Of a stretch of DNA of 20,754 nt, positions 14,422-20,754 are shown piece by piece; positions within the stretch are counted from its first letter, which is position 1; every line of letters starts with the position of its first letter. The stretch comes from CAZLLE01 sp964560425 (GTDB lineage Bacteria; Campylobacterota; Campylobacteria; Campylobacterales; QNZT01). The notes under the pieces were generated by a model. That model did no database searches. It saw only the letters and a program-made list of their open reading frames with translations, and had not been told where the DNA came from. The position numbers and the translations under genes are program-made. The stretch is from NCBI GenBank assembly GCA_964560425.1, contig CAZLLE010000064.1, positions 1-20,754 on the forward strand, read 5' to 3'.

Positions 14422-15350
14422 TGAAAAAAACTATATATTTTTGGATTGAAAGGTATCTTTTCAATCCAAATAAACTCCAAAAAATTATTGCTTTCTTGCT
14501 TCTTCCTATAACTTTTATATATTGTTTTATCGTAATTTTTAAAAGAAAGAGTTCTAAAGCAATAGATTATAATATCCCTATTATCAGTATAGGAAATTTA
14601 GTTGTTGGTGGTAGTGGAAAGACTCCTATAACTATCTCATTGGCTTCAAAATATCCAAATAGTGCGATTATTCTTAGAGGTTATGGACGAGACTCTTTTG
14701 GTATGAAAATGGTAAGTAAAAATGGTGAAATTTTTCTAAATGTAAAAGAGAGTGGTGATGAGGCTATGCTTCTTGCTACATCTTTGCCTCAAAGTATGGT
14801 AATTGTGAGTGAAGATAGGGTAGAGGGTATTTTAAAAGCCAAAAAAGAGGGTGCAAAAATTATCTTTTTGGATGATGGGTTTAATAAATCTAAGATCAAT
14901 AAATTTGATATTTTGATCAAGCCTTCAAATATAAAATCACTTCCCTTTTGTCTCCCTAGTGGTGCTTATAGAGAGATGCCATCTTTTTATAATATGGTAG
15001 ATCTACTATTAGAGGAAGATATTGATTTTAAACGAGAGGTGGAGATTAAAAATCCTACAAAGCGAATGATTTTAATTACAGCTATTTCTAAACCAGAAAG
15101 ATTAGATATTTTTCTTCCTGATGTGCTTGAGAAAATATATTTTCCAGATCACTACTCTTATAATAAAAAAGAGCTAGAAAAATTAATAGATAAATATAGT
15201 GCAACATCTATTTTAACCACTACAAAAGATGCTGTTAAAATGCAAGATTTTTCACTGAATCTATCTATCTTAGAATTAAAACTTATTTTAAAAGATAATA
15301 TTTATGAAAGAATAGACTCTTTTTTGGAAAGATTTGATAAAATCGCGTAA
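14421..15350 (+). CDS. lpxK: Tetraacyldisaccharide 4'-kinase LpxK
   Basis: LpxK phosphorylates the 4' position of the lipid A disaccharide at the inner face of the cytoplasmic membrane. The protein has 309 residues. An N-terminal membrane helix (about 22-40) is followed by the P-loop ISIGNLVVGGSGKTP (56-69), then ILRGYGRDS, the catalytic SGDEAMLLA block, VSEDRVEGI and FLDDGFNKS. Members usually have a Gln/His-rich stretch after DDGF; here it is NKSKINKFD, a mild variant. Its ATG overlaps the aminotransferase stop by one base (TAATG), so translation is coupled. argB follows 24 bp downstream. The presence of lpxK shows the organism makes lipid A. Confidence 0.95.
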   Translation: MKKTIYFWIERYLFNPNKLQKIIAFLLLPITFIYCFIVIFKRKSSKAIDYNIPIISIGNLVVGGSGKTPITISLASKYPNSAIILRGYGRDSFGMKMVSKNGEIFLNVKESGDEAMLLATSLPQSMVIVSEDRVEGILKAKKEGAKIIFLDDGFNKSKINKFDILIKPSNIKSLPFCLPSGAYREMPSFYNMVDLLLEEDIDFKREVEIKNPTKRMILITAISKPERLDIFLPDVLEKIYFPDHYSYNKKELEKLIDKYSATSILTTTKDAVKMQDFSLNLSILELKLILKDNIYERIDSFLERFDKIA

Positions 15351-15374
15351 AAATTAGGGGTGGTGATTTTATAG

Positions 15375-16226
15375 ATGCAAAAGAAAATAGAGACTGCAAA
15401 AACGCTAATGGACGCATTTCCATTTATCAAGAGATTTAGTGGAGAGACAATAGTTGTAAAATATGGTGGGGCAGCACAGATTGATCCTACTCTTAAAGAA
15501 AAATTTGCAACAGATATTGCTTTAATGTGTTTGGTAGGTATTAAGGTAGTTATTGTTCATGGTGGTGGAAAAAAGATCAATGAAATTTTGGAGAAACTCA
15601 ATATTGAGGTAAATTTTATTGATGGTCAAAGAGTGACCCGTCCTGAAGATATGGAGATTATTGAGATGGTTTTGAGTGGCTTAGTAAATAAGGAGATCAC
15701 AGCCCTTTTAAATCATAGTGGAGCAAAGGCTATGGGAATTAGTGGTAAAGATGCTCTGTTTATGAAGGCTGAAGCTAAAGATAGTGAAAAATTTGGCTTA
15801 ACAGGAAATATAGTCTCTGTAGATGCTGATGTAATTAAGAGATTACTAAATGATAAGTTTACTCCAGTAATTGCTCCGATAGCTTCTGGTGGGAGTTCTG
15901 GTCATCCTGGATATAATATCAATGCCGACTTTGCAGCAAGTTATATTGCAAAAAGTATTAATGCTAGAAAAGTTATATTTTTGACAGATACAGCAGGGGT
16001 ACTTGATAAAGGCTCTAATCTACTCTCAACACTAAAACTAGATAATATTAATACATTAATCGAGAATGGAACTATTAGTGGTGGAATGATACCTAAAGTA
16101 AATGCTTGTTTAGAAGCGGTAGAGGGTGGTGTAAGAAAAGCACATATTATTGATGGTAGAATAGAGCATTCACTTTTATTAGAACTTTTTACAAGTGATG
16201 GTATTGGTACAGTAATAAAAAAATAG
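15375..16226 (+). CDS. argB: Acetylglutamate kinase
   Basis: ArgB phosphorylates N-acetylglutamate, the second step of arginine synthesis through acetylated intermediates. The 283-residue amino-acid kinase has IVVKYGGAA (26-34, phosphate-binding Lys29), VVIVHGGGKKINEIL, FIDGQRVTRPEDMEI, YNINADFAASYIAKSI, FLTDTAGVL and GGMIPKVNACLEAVEGGVRK. The N-terminal helix (1-20) and the C-terminal AHIIDGRIEHSLLLELFT resemble the arginine-inhibited, hexameric type, so feedback control by arginine is likely. A GGGGTGGTGA stretch lies upstream of the ATG. It is co-transcribed with lpxK and thrC, although the pathways are unrelated; this mixing is common in Campylobacterota operons. Confidence 0.97.
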   Translation: MQKKIETAKTLMDAFPFIKRFSGETIVVKYGGAAQIDPTLKEKFATDIALMCLVGIKVVIVHGGGKKINEILEKLNIEVNFIDGQRVTRPEDMEIIEMVLSGLVNKEITALLNHSGAKAMGISGKDALFMKAEAKDSEKFGLTGNIVSVDADVIKRLLNDKFTPVIAPIASGGSSGHPGYNINADFAASYIAKSINARKVIFLTDTAGVLDKGSNLLSTLKLDNINTLIENGTISGGMIPKVNACLEAVEGGVRKAHIIDGRIEHSLLLELFTSDGIGTVIKK

Positions 16227-16241
16227 GAAGAGTAATAAATT

Positions 16242-17726
16242 ATGAATTTTATAGAGACAAGAGGCAATGATAGTGCCAATTTTAAAAATAGTGTTGCATT
16301 TTCAGAAGCAATTTTAAATCCAAGTGCTAGTTTTGGTGGATTGTATGTACCTGAATCTTTACCTATATTGGATGATGAATTTATAGCAAAACATAAAGAT
16401 AGCTCTTATAAAGAGTTGGCATTGGATATTTTAAATCTTTTTGATATTGATATAGATCAGAAAGTTTTACAAGAGGCTCTATCTTTGTATGATAACTTTG
16501 ATGATCCTTTGGATACTACACCTTTAGTCAAGATAGAAGATGATCTATTTGTAAATGAACTCTATCATGGACCAACACGAGCATTCAAAGATATGGCACT
16601 TCAACCTTTTGGATATATTCTCTCCTCTTTGGCTCAAAAAATAGGTGAAAACTATCTAATTCTTGCAGCTACAAGTGGTGATACGGGTCCAGCTACGCTA
16701 GAGACTTTCAAAAATAGAGCAAATATTCAAGTAGCATGTCTATATCCTGATGGAGGTACAAGTGATGTTCAAAGATTACAAATGGTGGCAGAAGATGGTA
16801 AAAATCTAAAAGTTATCGGTATCAAAGGAAATTTTGATGATGCTCAAAGTGCTTTGAAAAATCTACTTGCCTCTGATGGATTTAAAAAGGGATTAGAAGA
16901 GAATAATATTAAACTAAGTGCGGCAAACTCTGTAAATTTTGGTCGAATTATTTTTCAAATTATCTATCATGTTAAATCATATCTATCTATGTTAAATCAG
17001 GGTGAGATTAGCAAGGGTGAAAAGATCTATATCATAGTTCCAAGTGGAAACTTTGGAAATGCTCTTGGAGCTTATTATGCTAAAAAGATGGGAATTCCTA
17101 TTGAAAAAATATTGATTACCTCTAATGCAAATGATGTTTTGACTCAACTTATAAATAGTGGTAGTTATGATATTAGAGATAGGGAGTTGATCTTGACAAC
17201 ATCTCCTGCTATGGATATTTTGAAATCTTCAAATGTTGAGAGAGTTCTATTTGATAAATTTGGAAGTGAGAGAACAAAAGAGTTTATGGACTCTTTGAAT
17301 AGCCAAAAATATTATAAATTGAGTGAATCTGAGTTGGAGAGTTTGAGGGAAGATTTTGACTCTATCTCTACAGATGATAACTATGCAAAAAGTATAATAA
17401 GATCATATGCTTCTAAAGGTTATTTGATGGATCCTCATACTGCTACTTGTCTTAAAGCGTATGAAGAGTTAAAAGATAACAAAGATCTAAAAATGGTACT
17501 ATGTTCTACTGCTGAGTGGACAAAGTTTGCTCCTACTATGATGAATGCTATTTTTGAAGATGATATTGCCCATCCAGATTTGGAAGCCCTCCAAGAGGTA
17601 GCAAAAAAGCTAAATATAGAGATTACACCTTCAATAATGGCTCTTTTTGATAAAGAGATTATTCATGATGAGGTGATCAATAAAGATGATATTGAGTCTA
17701 CTATCCTTAAATTTATAAATAACTAA
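16242..17726 (+). CDS. thrC: Threonine synthase
   Basis: ThrC makes threonine from O-phosphohomoserine with PLP. The protein has 494 residues, the longer class typical of proteobacteria. The N-terminal part has NPSASFGGLYVPESLP. The PLP lysine is Lys116 in ELYHGPTRAFKDMALQPFG. The Ser/Thr phosphate-binding motif is ATSGDTGPATLE, and the glycine loop is VPSGNFGNALGAYYAKKMG. Other conserved blocks are MDPHTATCLKAYEE and STAEWTKFAPTMMNAIF. It lies 15 bp after argB and 7 bp before the helicase gene, so it belongs to the same operon. AGGAAGAG upstream of the ATG is the ribosome binding site. Confidence 0.97.
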   Translation: MNFIETRGNDSANFKNSVAFSEAILNPSASFGGLYVPESLPILDDEFIAKHKDSSYKELALDILNLFDIDIDQKVLQEALSLYDNFDDPLDTTPLVKIEDDLFVNELYHGPTRAFKDMALQPFGYILSSLAQKIGENYLILAATSGDTGPATLETFKNRANIQVACLYPDGGTSDVQRLQMVAEDGKNLKVIGIKGNFDDAQSALKNLLASDGFKKGLEENNIKLSAANSVNFGRIIFQIIYHVKSYLSMLNQGEISKGEKIYIIVPSGNFGNALGAYYAKKMGIPIEKILITSNANDVLTQLINSGSYDIRDRELILTTSPAMDILKSSNVERVLFDKFGSERTKEFMDSLNSQKYYKLSESELESLREDFDSISTDDNYAKSIIRSYASKGYLMDPHTATCLKAYEELKDNKDLKMVLCSTAEWTKFAPTMMNAIFEDDIAHPDLEALQEVAKKLNIEITPSIMALFDKEIIHDEVINKDDIESTILKFINN

Positions 17727-17733
17727 GAGCAAT

Positions 17734-19770
17734 ATGCCTTTATCAAATTTAAATGCCCAGCAGCTTGAAGCTGCTACGGCTTCTTATGGCAAAAACCTCA
17801 TTATCGCATCAGCAGGAACGGGTAAAACTTCTACAATAGTTGCAAGAATTGGATATCTACTAAAACAGGGTGTAAGACCACAAGATCTACTTCTTTTGAC
17901 ATTTACAAATAAAGCAGCTGCCGAGATGATTGAGCGAATTTCAAGATATTTTGATAAATCAATTACAAAAAAAATCCAATCAGGTACTTTTCACGCTGTA
18001 AGTTATCGGCTTCTTAAAGAGGCAGGACACAAAATTGTACTCAAACAGCCAAAAGATCTTAAACTTGTCCTAAAAAGTATTCATGAAAAGCGAAATTTTA
18101 GTTATATAAATGCAGAAGTTCCGCACTATTCGGCTTCTCATCTTTTTGATATGTACTCTCTTTATCAAAACAAAGCTTCTGATAAAAGTTTTGGTGTTTG
18201 GTTGGCTGATACTCATGAAGATCATGAACCATTTATTGATATTTATGAAAATATATTTGAAGAGTTTGAAGAGATCAAAAGACGATTTGGATATGTTGAT
18301 TTTAATGATTTGCTGATTAATTTTAGAAACTATCTTCGCAAAAATGATGTAATATTTCAAGAGGTTTTGGTTGATGAATATCAAGATACAAATAGATTAC
18401 AAAACTCTATGATTGAATCATTTAAGAGCCAATCTCTATTTTGTGTGGGTGATTATGATCAGAGTATTTATGCCTTTAATGGAGCAGATATCAATATCAT
18501 TGCTTCATTCAAAGATAAGTTTGAAAACTCAACTGTCTATTCACTCAATAAAAATTACCGATCATCCAAAGATATTTTATCTCTTGCAAATCGTGTAATC
18601 CAAAAAAATGAGAGAATATATCCCAAGAAATTAGAAGTAACAAGAGAGGGGAATTTTCCTCCACCAAAATTGATGGTTTTTGATGAGCTATTTTCTCAAT
18701 ATGGAGCTATTGCCCAAAAGATTAAACAGAGTAAAACTCCTCATGAGGATATTGCTGTAATTTTTAGAAATAATGGTAGTGCTGATGGAATAGAGGCAAA
18801 TCTTAGAGAAGTAGGAATAGATTGCAAACGAAAAGGTGGAACAAGTTTTTTTGATTCTCGTGAAGTAAAAGCGATACTTGATATGTTTGCTATTTTGATA
18901 AATCCTAGAGATATGATGGCATTTATTCATATTTTTGAGTATGCTAGAGGGGTGGGGGGAGTATTTGCCAAAGATGTCTTTGATGCTCTTTATAAAGTAG
19001 GAGATGGGAATATTTTGGATGGGATACTCAATCCAAAAGATAAAAAAAATCCATTCAAAAAAAGTATAGTTAACCATCAATTAGGTCTTTTTGATGATGT
19101 AATAGAGGAACAAAATGTAGCAAGATTTAGAAAGTTTGGATATCCAGATCAGTTTTTGAAAAATCCAATTCTAAGACATGCCAAAATGAATAATGACCTT
19201 GTATCATATCTATATGGTTTTTATCACTATATAAAAGAGACAAGACATCTAAGTTCTCCAATAGCAATAATCAAACATATCAGTAACTCTGCTCTATTTG
19301 AAAAGATAGCAGAGAGATTAGCTACCAAAAGAGCAACTCAAAAAGATTCGAGTGTAAATGAAAAGATAAAAGAGGAAGCTCTAATAAATATAAAAAGAAA
19401 AGCGGAACTTTTGCAACATCTAAGTAAAAGTTATACTGATAAATATAGATTTTTAAATGCTCTAACTCTAGGTGGAAGTGAAATGAGCGAAGGGAGTGGT
19501 GTTCATCTTTTAAGTGTTCATGCGAGTAAAGGTTTGGAGTTTAAAGAGGTCTATATAGTAGATCTTATGGATGGAAGATTTCCAAATAAAAAGCTTATGA
19601 ATAAAAATGGTGGTGAAGGCGGATTAGATGAAGAGAGAAGACTCTTTTATGTAGCAGTCACAAGAGCAAAAGAGATTCTTTATCTATCCTATGCCTCATA
19701 TGATAGGATCAAAAAAATTGATTATCTACACTCCCAATTTCTAGAAGAGGCGGGCTTAGTTCAAGCTTGA
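17734..19770 (+). CDS. uvrD: UvrD/Rep-type superfamily 1 DNA helicase
   Basis: The 678-residue, 3'-5' SF1A helicase would act in mismatch/excision repair or at stalled forks. The order of motifs is complete: Q motif LNAQQLEA (6-13), motif I ASAGTGKT (25-32), motif Ia LLTFTNKAAAEM (54-65), motif II VDEYQDTN (about 213-220), motif III VGDYDQSIYAFNGAD (about 238-252), motif IV NYRSS, motif V LLSVHASKGLEFKEVYIVDL, and motif VI DEERRLFYVAVTRAKEILYLS near the C-terminus. Length is near the lower end for UvrD/Rep, with little tail after motif VI. Which of uvrD, rep or pcrA is the true orthologue is not clear. It is the last gene of the operon, 7 bp after thrC. A REP-like hairpin about 46 bp downstream may end the transcript. 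Confidence 0.9.
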   Translation: MPLSNLNAQQLEAATASYGKNLIIASAGTGKTSTIVARIGYLLKQGVRPQDLLLLTFTNKAAAEMIERISRYFDKSITKKIQSGTFHAVSYRLLKEAGHKIVLKQPKDLKLVLKSIHEKRNFSYINAEVPHYSASHLFDMYSLYQNKASDKSFGVWLADTHEDHEPFIDIYENIFEEFEEIKRRFGYVDFNDLLINFRNYLRKNDVIFQEVLVDEYQDTNRLQNSMIESFKSQSLFCVGDYDQSIYAFNGADINIIASFKDKFENSTVYSLNKNYRSSKDILSLANRVIQKNERIYPKKLEVTREGNFPPPKLMVFDELFSQYGAIAQKIKQSKTPHEDIAVIFRNNGSADGIEANLREVGIDCKRKGGTSFFDSREVKAILDMFAILINPRDMMAFIHIFEYARGVGGVFAKDVFDALYKVGDGNILDGILNPKDKKNPFKKSIVNHQLGLFDDVIEEQNVARFRKFGYPDQFLKNPILRHAKMNNDLVSYLYGFYHYIKETRHLSSPIAIIKHISNSALFEKIAERLATKRATQKDSSVNEKIKEEALINIKRKAELLQHLSKSYTDKYRFLNALTLGGSEMSEGSGVHLLSVHASKGLEFKEVYIVDLMDGRFPNKKLMNKNGGEGGLDEERRLFYVAVTRAKEILYLSYASYDRIKKIDYLHSQFLEEAGLVQA

Positions 19771-19812
19771 GCTTCTCCTGACTTCCGCGATAAGGCACAC
19801 AAATCAATTTCA

Positions 19813-19922
19813 CTTGTTCCCAAGTTTTGCTTGGGAATAGATACTTGAATATATACTTTTTGTTAATTTGATTATCTGTTTTTTATTATAGTTTTGTGTG
19901 TTTGTATGCATTCCAAAGTTTG
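19813..19922. repeat. Left copy of a 110-bp direct repeat flanking brnTA
   Basis: It matches the right copy (20469-20578) at 106 of 110 positions without gaps (offset 656 bp). It starts CTTGTTCCCAAG, includes an 8-bp hairpin TTCCCAAG-TTTTG-CTTGGGAA (19817-19837), and ends ATGCATTCCAAAGTTTG. The match stops exactly at the base before the brnA stop codon (19923). The second hairpin present in the right copy is cut off here. The hairpin style resembles REP-type elements. Confidence 0.9.
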
Positions 19923-20168
19923 TTATATAGCTGTTTTATGTTGTTCAATTTGCATGATCTTATCAGCTAACCAAGTTTTGATTATAGCCTGTCTGCTAAC
20001 ACCTATATGTCGTGCTTCTTCATCAAGTTTTTTAACCATCCAAGTTGGAAAATCTATATTAATTCTTTTTGGTTCTAAGTTTGGTCTTCTTATGGTTGAC
20101 ATATCAAGATACTCTATTATATCCTCTTTGTTATCATCAAAGATTTTATCAAATTCTTTAGCTTTCAT
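19923..20168 (-). CDS. brnA: BrnA antitoxin (CopG/ribbon-helix-helix type)
   Basis: BrnA neutralises the ribonuclease toxin BrnT and represses its own operon. Translation from the ATG at 20168 gives 81 residues. The N-terminal region contacts the toxin; the C-terminal half (about 35-75, PKRINIDFPTWMVKKLDEEA, then GVSRQAIIKTWLADKI) is a ribbon-helix-helix DNA-binding fold typical of BrnA. The ATG at 20168 is preferred over a TTG at 20177 because AAGGAG lies about 10 nt before the ATG and almost touches the TTG. The start lies inside the end of brnT (11-nt overlap), the usual coupled toxin-antitoxin layout. The antitoxin comes second, as is normal for BrnTA. Its stop codon abuts the left direct repeat. 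Confidence 0.93.
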   Translation of the reverse strand: MKAKEFDKIFDDNKEDIIEYLDMSTIRRPNLEPKRINIDFPTWMVKKLDEEARHIGVSRQAIIKTWLADKIMQIEQHKTAI

Positions 20169-20418
20169 AAATCTCAATCTCCTTTTTTCTTGCTCTTCGT
20201 GCAGAAATTATTCTTATATTTTCTTTACGATAAGTTGTTACAACAGCATATACTTTTGTGCTAATTTTTCCAATATTGATAAATCTCTCTTCATCTTCAT
20301 AAGATGTTTTAATTTCTACCATCCTATCATCATTCCAAAGAAGCTTAGCCTCTTCAAAATCAATACCATGCTTTTGCTTATTTGACAAGTTTTTGTTTAT
20401 ATCATATTCAAACTTCAT
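20158..20418 (-). CDS. brnT: BrnT ribonuclease toxin
   Basis: The protein has 86 residues and belongs to the BrnT family (formerly DUF497), a RelE-like fold that cuts RNA and stops growth when BrnA is lost. Family blocks are NKQKHGIDFEEAKLLW (about 13-28), DEERFINIGKI (about 42-52), the central strand YAVVTTYRKENIRIISARRA (about 57-76) and RKKEIEIYE at the end. The basic and hydroxyl residues expected in the active site (Arg, Ser-Ala-Arg-Arg) are present, so it looks intact. It is the only toxin gene on the minus strand and is driven by its own promoter directly upstream. The pair lies between two 110-bp direct repeats and next to a CRISPR array, consistent with a mobile cassette. Confidence 0.95.
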   Translation of the reverse strand: MKFEYDINKNLSNKQKHGIDFEEAKLLWNDDRMVEIKTSYEDEERFINIGKISTKVYAVVTTYRKENIRIISARRARKKEIEIYES

Positions 20419-20443
20419 ATAAGAATTATATCATTTTTATATG
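20416..20443. promoter_or_regulatory. Inverted repeat over the brnTA -10, likely BrnA operator
   Basis: CATATAA (20416-20422) and TTATATG (20437-20443) form a perfect 7-bp inverted repeat with a 14-nt spacer, centres 21 bp apart, that is two helical turns. It covers the -10 box and the start codon. Ribbon-helix-helix antitoxins bind such paired sites, so autorepression by BrnA is expected. Confidence 0.5.
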
Positions 20444-20453
20444 AAATTGTAAA
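20425..20453 (-). promoter_or_regulatory. brnTA promoter, probably leaderless
   Basis: Reading the minus strand: TTTACA (20453-20448), 17 nt, TATAAT (20430-20425), then only 6 nt to the brnT ATG (20418). The transcript should start at or within a base or two of the ATG, so brnT mRNA would have no leader; no ribosome binding site is visible before it. Confidence 0.75.
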
Positions 20454-20468
20454 GTTTTAAAATGCCCC

Positions 20469-20594
20469 CTTGTTCCCAAGTTTTGCTTGGGAATAGATAC
20501 TTAAATATATACTTTTTGTTAATTTGATTATTTACTTTTTATTATAGTTTTGTGTGTTTGTATGCATTCCAAAGTTTGGAACTTTGGAACGAGG
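20469..20594. repeat. Right copy of the direct repeat, with a complete two-hairpin end
   Basis: The first 110 bp match the left copy at about 96%. This copy carries the TTCCCAAG/CTTGGGAA hairpin (20473-20493) and, beyond the shared part, completes a second perfect hairpin TTCCAAAGTT-TGG-AACTTTGGAA (20567-20589) followed by CGAGG. A unit of about 125 bp with a hairpin near each end looks like a REPIN- or MITE-like non-autonomous element. No transposase is in the window. Confidence 0.75.
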
Positions 20595-20636
20595 AAAAAT
20601 TTGAAAAACAAAAACAAAAAATAGAGAGAAAACGAC

Positions 20637-20754
20637 ACTTTCAATCCCCTATATGTCGGGTCAAAATTTTCTTAATCCTTTATTTTGTCTTGCTATAAGT
20701 ATACTTTCAATCCCCTATATGTCGGGTCAAAATCTTGCCGATGTATCAGCATAT
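20637..20754 (-). CRISPR. End of a CRISPR array (two repeats visible, array continues past the window)
   Basis: Two identical 31-bp repeats lie at 20637-20667 and 20703-20733 (period 66), beginning ACTTTCAATCCCC and ending GGGTCAAAAT. They enclose one 35-bp spacer (20668-20702), and a second spacer is cut by the window edge (from 20734). On the minus strand the repeat ends GGGGATTGAAAG, matching the ATTGAAAG/C 3' end that becomes the crRNA 5' handle in many type I-B and III systems. The array is therefore probably transcribed leftward, with its leader and new spacers to the right outside the window. The true repeat length may be 30 bp. No cas gene is present here. Confidence 0.9.

Noticed and set aside
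18951..18960. G-rich run in the helicase gene as a phase-variable tract
   Set aside because: The longest run is six G, too short for typical poly-G switching, and it codes a conserved-looking Gly-Gly segment in a housekeeping enzyme.
20169..20177. TTG start that would add three residues to BrnA
   Set aside because: The AAGGAG site is only a couple of bases from the TTG but about 10 from the ATG at 20168, and that ATG fits the family start better.
19894..20385. Plus-strand open frame of 163 codons over brnTA
   Set aside because: It is the antisense of two clearly recognised minus-strand genes and is Ile/Ser/Cys-rich without a start signal.

Overview
The window is AT-rich. Its gene content, sequence style and flagellar promoter types (sigma-54 GG-N10-GC; sigma-28 TAAA-N17-CGATAT) point to a motile member of the Campylobacterota (Epsilonproteobacteria). 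A free-living Sulfurimonas/Sulfurovum/Arcobacter-like organism is more likely than a host-restricted one, but the genus cannot be settled by eye. Apart from the last toxin-antitoxin pair, every gene reads on the + strand.

Left third (1-4702): the 3' end of one LVIVD-type beta-propeller gene and a complete second one (a lipoprotein), then a late-flagellar block flgI-flgJ-flgN-flgK. This block makes the P ring, the rod-binding protein, a secretion chaperone and the first hook-filament junction protein. A sigma-54-type promoter lies before flgI and a sigma-28-type promoter before flgN. No flgM was found in the short flgJ-flgN gap.

Middle left (4703-9146): a two-gene accessory module, an ABC-type/AAA ATPase overlapping a PIN-domain nuclease by 4 nt, sits between flgK and the chaperone genes grpE-dnaK. 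grpE has a perfect consensus sigma-70 promoter. hrcA is not next to it. The ATPase-PIN pair is the best candidate here for a poorly described defence or toxin-type system.

Middle (9147-12448): two single-gene lipoproteins. One carries about 200 residues of Pro/Lys/Glu repeat followed by PKD-like domains. The other carries a cadherin/Big-like domain and two fibronectin type III domains. The AT-rich stretch between them holds three perfect 11-bp repeats, a 34-bp perfect palindrome, and a 5' UTR that may hide the second gene's ribosome binding site in a hairpin.

Right half (12449-19770): a compact housekeeping operon, nadE - DegT-family aminotransferase - lpxK - argB - thrC - uvrD-like helicase, with gaps of -1 to 33 nt. 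It covers NAD synthesis, a PLP enzyme of unknown substrate, lipid A phosphorylation, arginine and threonine synthesis, and a DNA helicase.

Right end (19771-20754): a small mobile/defence patch. A divergent brnT-brnA toxin-antitoxin pair has its own, probably leaderless, promoter and lies between two about 96% identical 110-bp direct repeats that carry REP-like hairpins. Straight after them comes the end of a CRISPR array (two repeats visible) that runs off the window. Repeat orientation suggests the array is transcribed leftward, so its leader and newest spacers would lie outside the window.
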